This document shows positions 49,941 through 58,237 of a stretch of 64,000 nucleotides of DNA, in pieces. This DNA comes from Lachnospiraceae bacterium (GTDB lineage Bacteria > Bacillota > Clostridia > Oscillospirales > CAG-272). The DNA is taken from positions 1-64,000 of the forward strand of contig JAKSPT010000007.1 in assembly GCA_024404495.1 (NCBI GenBank), in the 5' to 3' direction. The translations under genes were made by a program, and so were the position numbers. How positions within the stretch are numbered: position 1 is the stretch's first letter; each line of letters opens with the position of its first letter. The notes beneath the pieces are model-generated. The model was not told the origin of the DNA. It saw nothing but the letters and a program-made list of their open reading frames with translations, and searched no databases.

Positions 49941-50647
49941 TTTATCCTGCAATCGACTTATACGAGGGCAAGGCGGTCCGCCTTCTGCGGGGCGAGTATA
50001 ACGCCATGACGGTCTACAGCGAGGATCCGCCCGCCGTTGCACGGCTTTTCCGTGACGCGGGCGCGCGTCAGATGCACATCGTCGACCTTGAGGGCGCGAA
50101 AAACGGCACGACGCCGAATTATAAGACGGTATTGAAGATCAAGGAAGCCGGCGGTCTCTTCTGCGAGGTCGGCGGCGGCATCCGCACGATGCGGACGGTC
50201 GGCAAATACCTGAACGCGGGGATCGACCGCGTGATCCTCGGCACCGCCGCCGTCACCGAGCCGGGCTTCGTCGAACGCGCCGCGGCAAAATACGGCGATC
50301 AGATCGCGGTCGGCATCGACATCAAGGACGGGTTCGTCGCGATCAGGGGCTGGACCGAAAAAAGCGACCGGACGGCGTTCGATTTCTGCCGGGAGATGGA
50401 GCGCATCGGCGTGAAAACGCTGATCTGCACCGATATTTCCCGCGACGGCGCGATGAAGGGCACGAACCACGCCCTCTACCGCGACCTGATGAACGAATTC
50501 AGCATGAATATCATCGCCTCGGGCGGCGTTTCCTCGATGGAGGACGTGACGAGGCTGGCAGACACCGGACTGTACGGCGCCATCATCGGCAAGGCTTACT
50601 ATACCGGCGCGATCGATCTGAAGGAAGCCGTGGAGAAAACAAAATGA
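49934..50647 (+). CDS. hisA: Phosphoribosylformimino-AICAR phosphate isomerase
   Basis: A 237-residue (beta/alpha)8 barrel that carries out the Amadori rearrangement of ProFAR to PRFAR. The start is [21 protein letters not shown], with catalytic Asp8 in PAIDLYEGK. GGGIRTM holds the first phosphate site and TDISRDGAMKG (near 156) the second catalytic Asp. IIASGGVSSMEDV holds the second phosphate site. Length and motifs are standard. It is translationally coupled to hisH and hisF by overlapping codons. Confidence 0.96.
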   Translation: MLIYPAIDLYEGKAVRLLRGEYNAMTVYSEDPPAVARLFRDAGARQMHIVDLEGAKNGTTPNYKTVLKIKEAGGLFCEVGGGIRTMRTVGKYLNAGIDRVILGTAAVTEPGFVERAAAKYGDQIAVGIDIKDGFVAIRGWTEKSDRTAFDFCREMERIGVKTLICTDISRDGAMKGTNHALYRDLMNEFSMNIIASGGVSSMEDVTRLADTGLYGAIIGKAYYTGAIDLKEAVEKTK

Positions 50648-51402
50648 TCACGAAAAGAATCATTCCGTGTCTTGACGTCCGGGACGGGAGAGTGGTGAAG
50701 GGCGTCAACTTCGAGGGACTGCGGGACGTTTCCTCCCCGGTCGCGCTCGCCGAATATTACAGCGACTGCGGCGCGGACGAGCTCGTTTTTTACGATATCA
50801 CCGCCTCCTCGGACGGCAGAAAGCTCTTTACCGAGATCCTGACCGAAACGGCGGGGAAGGTCTTCATCCCCCTCACGGTCGGCGGAGGCATCAATACGGT
50901 CGAAGATTTTGACCGCGTGCTGAAATGCGGCGCCGACAAGGTCAGCGTCAATTCGGGCGCCATCCGCAATCCCGATCTCATTTACGAGGCGGCGAAGCGT
51001 TACGGCGACCAGTGCGTCGTCCTCTCCGCCGATATCAAGCGGGTGAACGGCGAGTTCCGCGTCTTTGCGAAGGGCGGAAGGGTCGATACCGGACTTGAGG
51101 CGATCTCGTGGATCCGCCGCGCCGTGGAGAACGGCGCCGGGGAGATCGTCGTCAACTCGATCGACACCGACGGCGTGAAGGGCGGCTTCGACCTTGAAAT
51201 GCTCCGCGCGGTCTGCGACGCGGTCAAGGTCCCGGTCATCGCCTCGGGCGGTGCCGGAAAGATTTCCGACTTTATCGACCTGTTTGAAAGCGTTCCCGGC
51301 GTGGATGCCGGACTTGCCGCCTCGATCTTCCATTTCGGAGAGGTAAAGATTGCCGATCTGAAGGCTGAAATGAAAAAGAACGGAATCCCCACGAGGATTT
51401 AA
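50644..51402 (+). CDS. hisF: Imidazole glycerol phosphate synthase, cyclase subunit
   Basis: A 252-residue (beta/alpha)8 barrel that uses ammonia from HisH to turn PRFAR into IGP and AICAR. It has the start [21 protein letters not shown] with catalytic Asp10 region, [17 protein letters not shown] (near 73-89), [25 protein letters not shown] with the second catalytic Asp, and [18 protein letters not shown] links to purine synthesis. The ATG overlaps the hisA stop (ATGA). Confidence 0.97.
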   Translation: MITKRIIPCLDVRDGRVVKGVNFEGLRDVSSPVALAEYYSDCGADELVFYDITASSDGRKLFTEILTETAGKVFIPLTVGGGINTVEDFDRVLKCGADKVSVNSGAIRNPDLIYEAAKRYGDQCVVLSADIKRVNGEFRVFAKGGRVDTGLEAISWIRRAVENGAGEIVVNSIDTDGVKGGFDLEMLRAVCDAVKVPVIASGGAGKISDFIDLFESVPGVDAGLAASIFHFGEVKIADLKAEMKKNGIPTRI

Positions 51403-51412
51403 GGAGAGAATT

Positions 51413-52063
51413 ATGATCAATATTGACGAACTGAAATTTGACGAAAAGGGTCTCATTCCCGCGATCGTCGTGGACGCAAAGACCAAAAAGGTGCTGACCC
51501 TTGCCTATATGAACCGTGAGAGCCTGCAGATCTCGATGGAAAAGGAACTGACCTGCTTTTTCAGCCGCTCCAGACAGGAGCTGTGGCTGAAGGGCGAGAC
51601 GAGCGGCAACTATCAGCACATCGTTTCGATCACCGCCGACTGTGACCGCGACGCGCTCGTCGTTATGGTCGAAAAGGACGGTCCCGCCTGCCATCTCGGA
51701 AATGAATCCTGCTTTGAATTCCCGGTTTATCAGAGCGAAGAACGCCAGGAATTCTCCTACGAAATGCTGATGAAGCTGATCGAGGGCAGAAAGACCGATA
51801 AGCAGGAAGGCTCCTACACGACCTACCTCTTTGAAAAGGGTCTTGACAAGATCCTGAAGAAGGTCGGCGAGGAGAGCACCGAGGTCATCATCGCCGCGAA
51901 GGCGGAGGATAAAAAGGAGACGGTCTATGAGATCGCCGATCTTGCCTACCACGTGATGGTGCTGATGGTCGAGGCGGGCATCAGCCTCGAGGATATCCGT
52001 GCCGAGCTTGCTTCCCGTCACGTCATCGACCACAAGGTGAAGCAGGAGAAGATGACGAAATGA
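51413..52063 (+). CDS. hisIE: Bifunctional phosphoribosyl-AMP cyclohydrolase / phosphoribosyl-ATP pyrophosphatase
   Basis: A 216-residue fusion that catalyses steps two and three of the pathway. The N-terminal HisI domain (about 1-110) has [35 protein letters not shown] (near 43-62) and metal-site DCDRDALV and [11 protein letters not shown]. The C-terminal HisE domain (about 125-210) is a MazG-like helical unit with [15 protein letters not shown] and [22 protein letters not shown] precedes the ATG. It overlaps the PHP phosphatase gene by four bases. Confidence 0.96.
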   Translation: MINIDELKFDEKGLIPAIVVDAKTKKVLTLAYMNRESLQISMEKELTCFFSRSRQELWLKGETSGNYQHIVSITADCDRDALVVMVEKDGPACHLGNESCFEFPVYQSEERQEFSYEMLMKLIEGRKTDKQEGSYTTYLFEKGLDKILKKVGEESTEVIIAAKAEDKKETVYEIADLAYHVMVLMVEAGISLEDIRAELASRHVIDHKVKQEKMTK

Positions 52064-52830
52064 TCTTCGATCTCCACGTCCACACCGTATTCAGCGACGG
52101 GAAGAACACCCCGGAGGAAACGGTGCTTGCGGCGATCGGAAAGGGAATGGACGTGGTCGGCTTTTCCGACCATTCCTTCACGCCCTGCGACCTCTCCTAC
52201 TGTATGAAAAAAGAGGACGTACCGCGCTATAAAGCGGAGATACGCCGCCTGAAAGAAAAATACGCCGGGCAGATCACCGTTCTCCTCGGGCTGGAGCAGG
52301 ACTACGACACCCCGGGCAGAGTATGCGGGTACGATTATAAAATCGGCTCGGTGCATTATCTGACCCCGGAAAACGCCGTCGTCCCGGTCGACGAGAGCGC
52401 GGTCATTCTGCGGAATGCCGCCGACACGTATTACGCGGGCGATATCTACGCGCTCGCGGAGGCGTATTTCGATAAGGTCTCCCGCGTGATCGAAAAGACC
52501 CGCGCCGATATCATCGGGCATTTCGACCTGATCCGCAAATTCAATAAGGACGGCAGTCTGTTAGACGAACGGTGCCCCCGCTACCGTGACGCCGCCGTGA
52601 ACGCGCTCGATCGGCTCCTCGAAACGAAAAAGCCGTTCGAGATCAATACCGGCGCGATCTCCCGCGGGTATCAGAACGAAGCGTACCCCTCGCCGATGCT
52701 TGTGGACTATCTGACCGAAAAAGGCGCTTCCTTCGTGCTTTCGGGCGACAGCCACCGCACGGACGGGCTGTGCTTCCTGTTTGAACGCTACCGAAATCTC
52801 CCCGGCGTTCTTACCGAGTGGAAAAAATAA
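52060..52830 (+). CDS. hisK: Histidinol-phosphatase, PHP family (HisJ/HisK type)
   Basis: A 256-residue PHP-family metallophosphatase that hydrolyses histidinol phosphate and supplies the step absent from the monofunctional hisB. Metal ligands lie in [13 protein letters not shown] (4-16), [12 protein letters not shown] (near 34-45), [16 protein letters not shown] (near 96), [12 protein letters not shown] (near 150) and [10 protein letters not shown] (near 229). It starts within the hisIE stop. A terminator follows directly, closing the operon. With this gene the window holds every enzyme from PRPP to histidine. Confidence 0.93.
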   Translation: MIFDLHVHTVFSDGKNTPEETVLAAIGKGMDVVGFSDHSFTPCDLSYCMKKEDVPRYKAEIRRLKEKYAGQITVLLGLEQDYDTPGRVCGYDYKIGSVHYLTPENAVVPVDESAVILRNAADTYYAGDIYALAEAYFDKVSRVIEKTRADIIGHFDLIRKFNKDGSLLDERCPRYRDAAVNALDRLLETKKPFEINTGAISRGYQNEAYPSPMLVDYLTEKGASFVLSGDSHRTDGLCFLFERYRNLPGVLTEWKK

Positions 52831-52833
52831 AAA

Positions 52834-52884
52834 AGAGCTGTCGTTTTCTTCCGTCCACCGGAAAAAAGCGACAGTCCTTTTTTA
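52834..52884. terminator. his operon terminator, bidirectional
   Basis: CTGTCG (52838-52843) pairs with CGACAG (52869-52874), with CTTCCG/CGGAA inside, flanked by an A-run and CTTTTTT. The convergent oxidoreductase gene ends inside it. Confidence 0.85.
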
Positions 52885-53859
52885 TTCTCTTACCGGTCTT
52901 ACGACGCCCGCCGCAAGGCAGATACGGTCGAAAAGCTCGGCGCAATCCTTCGTCAGCGCGTGGGGAACGACAGGGCTTTCGGTCAGACCCGCGCGGACGC
53001 AGCGTACCGTTTCTTCGATCTCGTAGGTGAAGCCGTCGGGACCCTCGTCACGGAAATGCTCGTTTCCGTCCGCAGAGGTGAGGATCGCCTCGGAGGCGCA
53101 GTGCGGGTTCGGAACGACGATCTTTCCCTTCGTTCCGTAAATCACCGCCGCGTTGTCGTAAAGCGCCTCAAACGAGGTCGCGAGGGAGGCGGTCATATCG
53201 CCGTACCCGACCGAAACGAGGTCGGTCGCGTCCACGCCGCTTTCGGAACGGACCGCGGTGAACGAGAGCGTTCTGATCGGCTTTTCGATATAGAACCGCG
53301 CAAGCTCGTAGGCGTAGACCGTGATATCGGTCGTCGCGCCGCCGCAGAGCGTGGGGCTGAAATAGCGGAGCGCGGGGTCGGAGGGGGCGGGGAAGCCGAT
53401 ACGGATCTCCATGTGGACGGGTTTGCCGATCTTTCCCATATCAAGCCATTCCTTTGCCTTTTTGTTCGCCGGCAGGAATCGGCTCCAAAGCGCCTCCATT
53501 GCGAAAACGCCCTTTTCTTCCGAGAGGGAAAAGGCGTCGGCGGCCTCTTTACCGGTCACGAACATCGCTTTTTCGCAGAGGACCGGAATACCGTGGGTCA
53601 GACAGAGCTTCGTCAGCGCAAAGTGGGAATCGGGCGTCGTCGCGATATAAACGGCGTCTGGCTTTTCGCTTTCCAGCATTGTTTCATAGGAATCATAGGG
53701 GACGGCATCGGGACAGAAGGAGGAAACGAAGCGTTCCGCCTTTTCGCGGCTTTTGCTCGCGACGGCGGTGACCGTTACGCCCTCCATCCGGGAAACGACC
53801 CCGGCAAATCTTCCCGCGATGCCCCCGGCACCCATGATCCCGAAACGGAACGGTTTCAT
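52882..53859 (-). CDS. Gfo/Idh/MocA family oxidoreductase
   Basis: A 325-residue NAD(P)-dependent sugar-type dehydrogenase. The N-terminal Rossmann domain has FGIMGAGGIAGRFAGVV (near 5-21), then DAVYIATTPDSHF, and the catalytic Lys is in PVLCEKAMF (near 93-101). The C-terminal alpha/beta domain has EALWSRFLPA and GGATTDITVYAYE. It acts on an unidentified sugar or inositol. AAGGAG precedes the ATG at 53859. Its stop lies in the shared terminator. It lies 37 bp after the zinc-ribbon gene on the same strand. Confidence 0.88.
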   Translation of the reverse strand: MKPFRFGIMGAGGIAGRFAGVVSRMEGVTVTAVASKSREKAERFVSSFCPDAVPYDSYETMLESEKPDAVYIATTPDSHFALTKLCLTHGIPVLCEKAMFVTGKEAADAFSLSEEKGVFAMEALWSRFLPANKKAKEWLDMGKIGKPVHMEIRIGFPAPSDPALRYFSPTLCGGATTDITVYAYELARFYIEKPIRTLSFTAVRSESGVDATDLVSVGYGDMTASLATSFEALYDNAAVIYGTKGKIVVPNPHCASEAILTSADGNEHFRDEGPDGFTYEIEETVRCVRAGLTESPVVPHALTKDCAELFDRICLAAGVVRPVRE

Positions 53860-53896
53860 AAGACATTCTCCTTTTCTGTCGGATCGTAAGGCTGCT

Positions 53897-54856
53897 TCAG
53901 CGTCTTCCGCCCCTGCTTCCTCCGCCGGGACCTCTGCCGCCGCCGGGGCGTTTTCCGCCTCCTATGCCGATTCCGGGGACACCGTGACCCTTGACCGCGG
54001 TGCCGCCTTTCGTGCCGCCAAGGGGCTTTCCTGCCCGGTGAACGCCGCCGTTCGGCTTCATGCCCGCTCCGGGCTGACGCCCGTTCCCGCCGTGTCCCAT
54101 CGGGGGACGGGACGGGGGAGACGTCAGGGGACGCGAACCGTGTCCGGTCGGTTTCGGACGCGGACGGAAGGCATGAGACGCACCGAACCCGGGCGCTCCC
54201 GCAGAGGCGGAGGTGCCGACCGAACCGAGCGAGGCAGCCGCTTCCGCTTTTTTGTCCTCTTCCGCCTTTTTCGAGGCGGTCAGATACTTCCCGTTGTCAA
54301 GCCCCTGAAGGTAGGTCCCGACCGAGACGCCGTAAGCGGCGGCGGTCGTTTTGATCTCGTCCTCGGTCATCTTGTCCCCGAGCGATTCGCTCTTCCCGCC
54401 GACAAGCTCCGAAATGCTTTCGAGAAGCCCGGAGCCCTTCTTCTTTTCGAGTTCTTCCATGATATAGGCGCGTTCAAAAATCAGATCCTGCGCCGCAAGC
54501 AGAGGGCTCGGGATCTCCTTTGCGTCGGTGACGCGGATCTTTCCGCTGTCCTTGCGGAGCTGACTGCCGCAGTATTCGCAGAAGTTCGCGCCGACCCGGT
54601 TCGCGCCGCCGCAATAGGGGCAGGGCGCGGTCCCGGCGGTCTCCGCGTTCGGAACGATCTCGTACCTTGCGTAGTATTCCTCAAGGTGATCTGCGTCCCA
54701 AACGAGGTCGAGCAGTTTTTTCTTATACGGCCCGCAGACCTCGCATCCGTCCGGATAGGCGGGGCAGGTCGTGGAGCAGTTCGCGTAGGGAAGCGCGGCG
54801 GCGTCGGTTTCCTTTTTCCCGAAAAGCTTACCGAACAGATTACCGATAGCAGACAT
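53897..54856 (-). CDS. Double zinc-ribbon protein with Gly/Arg-rich tail
   Basis: A 319-residue protein of unknown family. It has two cysteine clusters: Cys27/Cys31/Cys38/Cys41, and a clear zinc ribbon CPYCGG ... CEYCG (Cys79, Cys82, Cys93, Cys96). A helical middle (about 110-215) follows, then a roughly 95-residue Gly/Pro/Arg/His/Lys-rich tail ending in RGG-type repeats (GGGRGPGGGSRGGRR). RGG tails usually bind nucleic acids. The combination suggests an RNA- or DNA-associated protein, but no function is known to me. GGAGGTCAC precedes the ATG. It has its own extended -10 promoter, back to back with that of the WbsX-like gene. Confidence 0.75.
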   Translation of the reverse strand: MSAIGNLFGKLFGKKETDAAALPYANCSTTCPAYPDGCEVCGPYKKKLLDLVWDADHLEEYYARYEIVPNAETAGTAPCPYCGGANRVGANFCEYCGSQLRKDSGKIRVTDAKEIPSPLLAAQDLIFERAYIMEELEKKKGSGLLESISELVGGKSESLGDKMTEDEIKTTAAAYGVSVGTYLQGLDNGKYLTASKKAEEDKKAEAAASLGSVGTSASAGAPGFGASHAFRPRPKPTGHGSRPLTSPPSRPPMGHGGNGRQPGAGMKPNGGVHRAGKPLGGTKGGTAVKGHGVPGIGIGGGKRPGGGRGPGGGSRGGRR

Positions 54857-54882
54857 CGTGACCTCCGATGGTTTTTTCTTTC

Positions 54883-54910
54883 ATTATATCACAATTTCGT
54901 CAAAAAGCAA
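54883..54910 (-). promoter_or_regulatory. Promoter of the zinc-ribbon gene
   Basis: Minus strand TTGCTT (54905-54910), 16-bp spacer, TGTGA-TATAAT (54883-54888), followed by GAAAG. Confidence 0.65.
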
Positions 54911-54916
54911 GCGGCA

Positions 54917-54944
54917 TTGACAATTCCGCAAAACGGTGTATAAT
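54917..54944 (+). promoter_or_regulatory. Promoter of the WbsX-like gene
   Basis: TTGACA (54917-54922), 16-bp spacer, TATAAT (54939-54944), followed by GAAAG. Only six bases separate it from the divergent promoter. Confidence 0.85.
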
Positions 54945-54974
54945 GAAAGCAGAAGAAAAAGACCGGAGGTCACG

Positions 54975-56102
54975 ATGAAACGATACGATATCGCGGCGTA
55001 TATCTGGCCCGCGTACACGGGAAACGAAGAGAGGACGCTGATGTTCTGGGGAGAAGGAAACGGGGAATGGCAGTCTGTGAAATCGTCCGTGCCGAAATAC
55101 CCCGGGCATCTCCAGCCGAGAACACCGCTGTGGGGCTACGTCAACGAGGCGGATCCCGACGTGATGGAAATGGAGATCGACGAGGCGGCAGATCACGGGG
55201 TGAACGTCTTCATTTACGACTGGTACTGGTTCGACCGCAGACCGTTTTTGGAGCAGTGCCTGAACGACGGCTTTCTCGGCGCGAAAAACAACGGCAGGAT
55301 GCGGTTCTATCTGATGTGGGCGAACCACAACGCGAACCACGTCTGGAACAAGGAGCTTGCCGATACGCGCGCGGGGGAGACCGTGATCTGGCAGGGTGCG
55401 CTCGACCGTCCCGCCTTCGAGGTCATGGCGAAGCGGCTGATCGAACGGTATTTCCATATTGAAAACTATTATAAGATCGGCGGCTGCCCGGTCTTTATGA
55501 TCTACGAGCTTTCCACGCTGATCGAGGGCTTCGGTTCGGTCGAAGCGACGGCGGACGCGCTCTCGTGGTTCCGCGAAGAGGTGAAAAAAGCCGGGTTCCC
55601 CGACCTGCATCTGCAGTTTACCGGGCGGTACGGCAGCGTGATGAATTACAGCGGCGTGGACGGCAGACCGCTCGCGGGCGACTTTTATGAAATCGCGAAG
55701 CGGGTCGGCGCCGACAGCCTGACGCATTATCAGTTCGTCCATTTTCTGAATATCGACCGGGATTACCGCGATATCGTCCGTGACGCAGTAAACGAGTGGA
55801 AGCGGATCGACGAAACGGGGAAGGGACTGACGTACTTCCCGCATATTTCCTGCGGATGGGACAACAATCCCCGCTTTCACGGCTTCCGTCCCGGCATCGT
55901 GAAGAACAACACGCCCGAGGCGTTTGAGGAAGCGCTCCGCGAGGCGAAAAAGTACGTCGACACGCACGATCTTCCCGCGCCTCTCGTCACGGTCAACTCG
56001 TGGAACGAATGGACCGAAACGAGCTATCTCGAACCCGACGACCTCTACGGCTACGGTTATCTCGACGCGATTAAAAAAGTATTTCTCGGGTCTGACGACT
56101 GA
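54975..56102 (+). CDS. WbsX-like (GH99-related) glycan-active protein
   Basis: A 375-residue protein of the WbsX/GH99-like TIM-barrel group. It opens DIAAYIWPAYTGNE (near 4-17), with ADHGVNVFIYDWYWFDRRPFLE (near 74-95), MRFYLMWANHNANHVW, and a C-terminal TVNSWNEWTETSYLEPD (near 340-356), which carries the family's paired Glu residues. Relatives sit in polysaccharide clusters and resemble endo-mannanase-type GH99. Activity here is uncertain. GGAGGTCACG sets the ATG at 54975. The frame before it runs through the promoter. A terminator follows. Confidence 0.82.
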   Translation: MKRYDIAAYIWPAYTGNEERTLMFWGEGNGEWQSVKSSVPKYPGHLQPRTPLWGYVNEADPDVMEMEIDEAADHGVNVFIYDWYWFDRRPFLEQCLNDGFLGAKNNGRMRFYLMWANHNANHVWNKELADTRAGETVIWQGALDRPAFEVMAKRLIERYFHIENYYKIGGCPVFMIYELSTLIEGFGSVEATADALSWFREEVKKAGFPDLHLQFTGRYGSVMNYSGVDGRPLAGDFYEIAKRVGADSLTHYQFVHFLNIDRDYRDIVRDAVNEWKRIDETGKGLTYFPHISCGWDNNPRFHGFRPGIVKNNTPEAFEEALREAKKYVDTHDLPAPLVTVNSWNEWTETSYLEPDDLYGYGYLDAIKKVFLGSDD

Positions 56103-56118
56103 AACAATAACGGAATCA

Positions 56119-56154
56119 AAAAAGAGCTCCGGATCACCGTCCGGAGCCCTTTTG
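56119..56154. terminator. Bidirectional terminator
   Basis: GCTCCGGA (56126-56133) and TCCGGAGC (56140-56147), with A-run before and TTTT after. It lies between the WbsX-like and SGNH genes. Confidence 0.8.
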
Positions 56155-56159
56155 ACTCT

Positions 56160-56771
56160 TTACGCTTTTTTCGCTTTGAGAAAATCTCTGATCTTTCCTG
56201 CGACCGCGTCGGCGAGCGCGCAGTACCCGATCGGGGAATAATGTAGCCCGTCGCCCGAAAGACCGTCTTCCTTCAGCCCCGCGCTGACCGTAAAGAGGTC
56301 GTTCAGGGGCAGGTTCAGGTTTTCCGCGATGCGGTCAACGGCGGCGTTCAGCTTCGGGAGCTGATTTTTCCAGTTTTCCGCCCAGATCATCGTTTTCGGT
56401 TGATAGGCGATCGTGCTGTTGGCGAGGATGATGCGGTCGGTGCCGATGCGGCGGAGCAGCTCCTCGGTCTTGGACTGATACAGCCCGATATCCTTCATGT
56501 GTCCGCAGTGCAGACCGTGATTGAAGTGGATGACGTCGTATTTGTTCTCTCTTACCATCATCATCACGAGGCGGTGGTAGATCGGCATATCGACCGAGTA
56601 GGCGACGGCAAGATAATCGACGTAGCATTCACCGTTCAGCCGTTCGGCTACGGCACGGAAATAACCGTCGGTGATCGAATCGCCGACAAGCAGTACGCGG
56701 GGCAGATCGTGCTTTTCGGTCTCCACGCTCATGAATTTTACCCATTCCACGGTTTCTCTTTTGACGCGCAT
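56160..56771 (-). CDS. SGNH/GDSL-family hydrolase
   Basis: A 203-residue cytoplasmic esterase-type hydrolase. Block I is VLLVGDSITDGYF with nucleophile Ser32, and block III is FNHGLHCGHM with the oxyanion Asn. Block V is SGDGLHYSPIGYCAL with catalytic Asp174 and His177. No signal peptide is present. AAAGGAG precedes the ATG by eight bases. Such enzymes remove acyl groups from sugars, including acetylated xylan or mucin glycans. The substrate is unknown. It has its own promoter. Confidence 0.9.
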   Translation of the reverse strand: MRVKRETVEWVKFMSVETEKHDLPRVLLVGDSITDGYFRAVAERLNGECYVDYLAVAYSVDMPIYHRLVMMMVRENKYDVIHFNHGLHCGHMKDIGLYQSKTEELLRRIGTDRIILANSTIAYQPKTMIWAENWKNQLPKLNAAVDRIAENLNLPLNDLFTVSAGLKEDGLSGDGLHYSPIGYCALADAVAGKIRDFLKAKKA

Positions 56772-56822
56772 TTTCGTATCTCCTTTTTGCGCGGACAGCC
56801 GCGCAGTATTCTGTTCCTTTCC

Positions 56823-56851
56823 ATCATACCACGGAATCGTTCGGGAATCAA
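56823..56851 (-). promoter_or_regulatory. Promoter of the SGNH hydrolase gene
   Basis: Minus strand TTGATT (56846-56851), 17-bp spacer, TATGAT (56823-56828). Confidence 0.7.
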
Positions 56852-56870
56852 CCCCCGTTTTCGTTTTTTG

Positions 56871-56898
56871 TTAACAAATAAATTCGTTGTGTTATAAT
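56871..56898 (+). promoter_or_regulatory. Promoter of the structured RNA unit
   Basis: TTAACA (56871-56876), 16-bp spacer, TATAAT (56893-56898), followed by GAAAT. Confidence 0.75.
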
Positions 56899-56904
56899 GA
56901 AATA

Positions 56905-57035
56905 AAAAACGGAGGAAAACGGTATTCCAACCATTTCAAGCGGGATCCTCGGAGATTCCAATATTAACAATCTTCATCCGATCGGTGAGGCGGATATGAA
57001 CCGGAACCCGCTCACGATCCCGCGAGCGGGTTTTT
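56905..57035 (+). ncRNA. Candidate structured RNA: orphan small RNA or cis-regulatory leader
   Basis: About 130 bases between a good promoter and an intrinsic terminator, with no convincing ORF (the only frame after the GGAGG would need an ATT start). Stems are GGAGATT/AATCTTC (56951-56957 with 56969-56975), ATCCG/CGGAT (56976-56980 with 56991-56995) and GCGGGATC (56940-56947) complementary over eight bases to GATCCCGC in the terminator loop (57016-57023). That last pairing would compete with or lock the terminator, as in attenuators and riboswitches. The alpha/beta-hydrolase gene begins 115 bp downstream. No known RNA family is recognised. Confidence 0.5.
57006..57035 (+). terminator. Terminator of the structured RNA unit
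   Basis: ACCCGCTC (57006-57013) pairs with GAGCGGGT (57024-57031), followed by TTTTT. The 10-base loop ACGATCCCGC is complementary to 56940-56947 upstream. Confidence 0.85.
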
Positions 57036-57149
57036 CAGACCCGTTTCGACAAAAAACGTGGGTAAGCCGTTTCTTTTTCGGAGTATAATAATAATAACAA
57101 ATGGTATCGTGCATAACTGTACGGTACGGAAAAATTGGGGGAAAGAACA

Positions 57150-58004
57150 ATGAGCGAAGCAGAAAAGACCACGGAAACCGAAGTTACTTCTTCTCCGGCA
57201 GAGGAAGCTGCTCCCGTGGAAGAAAAAACCGCCGAGACCGCAGTCAAACCGAAGAAGAAAAAGGGCAAGATCATTCTTTGCGTGATCCTGATCGTTCTTG
57301 CTTTGATCGTCGTCGGCATCGGCATTGCGATCGCATCCGTTATGCTTACCAAGCGTCCCGCTGCCAAGACCGCTGAAGAATATGCGGCAGGTTATCAGGG
57401 TGCCGTGATCACCGTTACCGATAACGGTTCGGTCGAGATCAAGCCCGGTACCGGCGTTGAGGACCGCAAGACCGGTATCATCTTCTACGTCGGCGCGGAG
57501 ATCGAACCCGAAGCGTACATCCCGCTTCTTGCGCCTCTTTCGGAACAGGGCTATTCCTGCTTCATTCCGAAGATGCCCGGCAACGTCGCTACCTTCAAGG
57601 CAGGCGAGGCAGGCAAGATCATTGACGCGAACACCGGAATCGGAACCTGGTATCTCGCCGGTCACTCGCTCGGCGGCTTTACCGCAGCCGGCTACGCGAA
57701 GGATCATACCGACAAGATCAAGGGTCTGATCTTCATCGCGGCTTACGCCGGAACCGATATCAGCGGCACGGATCTGAAGCTGCTCTCCATCTACGGAGAT
57801 ACCGATACCGTTCTGAACAAGGAAAGATACAACGCGGCGCTTTCCTGGAATCCCGCTTCGTTTGAGGAGCACATCATCGCGGGCGGCAACCACGCTCAGT
57901 TCGGTGATTACGGCGAGCAGCCCGGTGATACCGCGGCTACCATTTCCGCCGAGGATCAGCGCGCGCAGGCAGTTGCCTTCATCCTTACCTGGCTGGCGGC
58001 ATAA
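57150..58004 (+). CDS. Membrane-anchored alpha/beta hydrolase
   Basis: A 284-residue protein. An acidic Glu/Thr-rich cytoplasmic tail (1-32), a Lys cluster and one membrane helix (about 41-65) precede an extracytoplasmic hydrolase domain. The nucleophile is Ser173 in LAGHSLGGFTA, the acid is in SIYGDTDTVL and the His in GGNHAQFGDYG. The domain matches the carboxylesterase-type (DUF-annotated) alpha/beta hydrolases of Gram-positives. The start at 57150 has GGGGGAAAG before it. The TTG at 57135 does not. Upstream, TATAAT at 57084 has only a poor -35, so read-through from the structured RNA unit may contribute. Codon use resembles the CBM9-like gene, suggesting good expression. Confidence 0.82.
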   Translation: MSEAEKTTETEVTSSPAEEAAPVEEKTAETAVKPKKKKGKIILCVILIVLALIVVGIGIAIASVMLTKRPAAKTAEEYAAGYQGAVITVTDNGSVEIKPGTGVEDRKTGIIFYVGAEIEPEAYIPLLAPLSEQGYSCFIPKMPGNVATFKAGEAGKIIDANTGIGTWYLAGHSLGGFTAAGYAKDHTDKIKGLIFIAAYAGTDISGTDLKLLSIYGDTDTVLNKERYNAALSWNPASFEEHIIAGGNHAQFGDYGEQPGDTAATISAEDQRAQAVAFILTWLAA

Positions 58005-58020
58005 CCGAAAACGGAAAGAT

Positions 58021-58049
58021 AAAAGCCCACGGGTAACCGCGGGCTTTTT
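58021..58049 (+). terminator. Terminator of the membrane-anchored hydrolase gene
   Basis: AAAAGCCCACGG, loop GTAA, CCGCGGGCTTTTT with one mismatch. Confidence 0.85.
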
Positions 58050-58180
58050 CTTTTCGGTGAAACGCAGCCGTCGGAAGATTTCTCTTTCTGATGTTCCGAA
58101 AATGACCCATACGGCGCGTTATACTGAATTCGGAACGTGAAAAAGCGCACGGTTTCCGGCCGGATTTCCCCCTCGGGTAC

Positions 58181-58209
58181 TTGCATTCGGTCCGGAACCG
58201 TGCTATAAT
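58181..58209 (+). promoter_or_regulatory. Promoter of the exonuclease gene
   Basis: TTGCAT (58181-58186), 17-bp spacer, TATAAT (58204-58209). Confidence 0.8.
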
Positions 58210-58237
58210 AACAAGGATCAGAAAAAGGAGAACGAAA

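Noticed and set aside
56933-57093. A 50-codon peptide after the GGAGG at 56911-56915
   Set aside because: It would need an ATT start, runs through the terminator hairpin and shows no sensible protein pattern.
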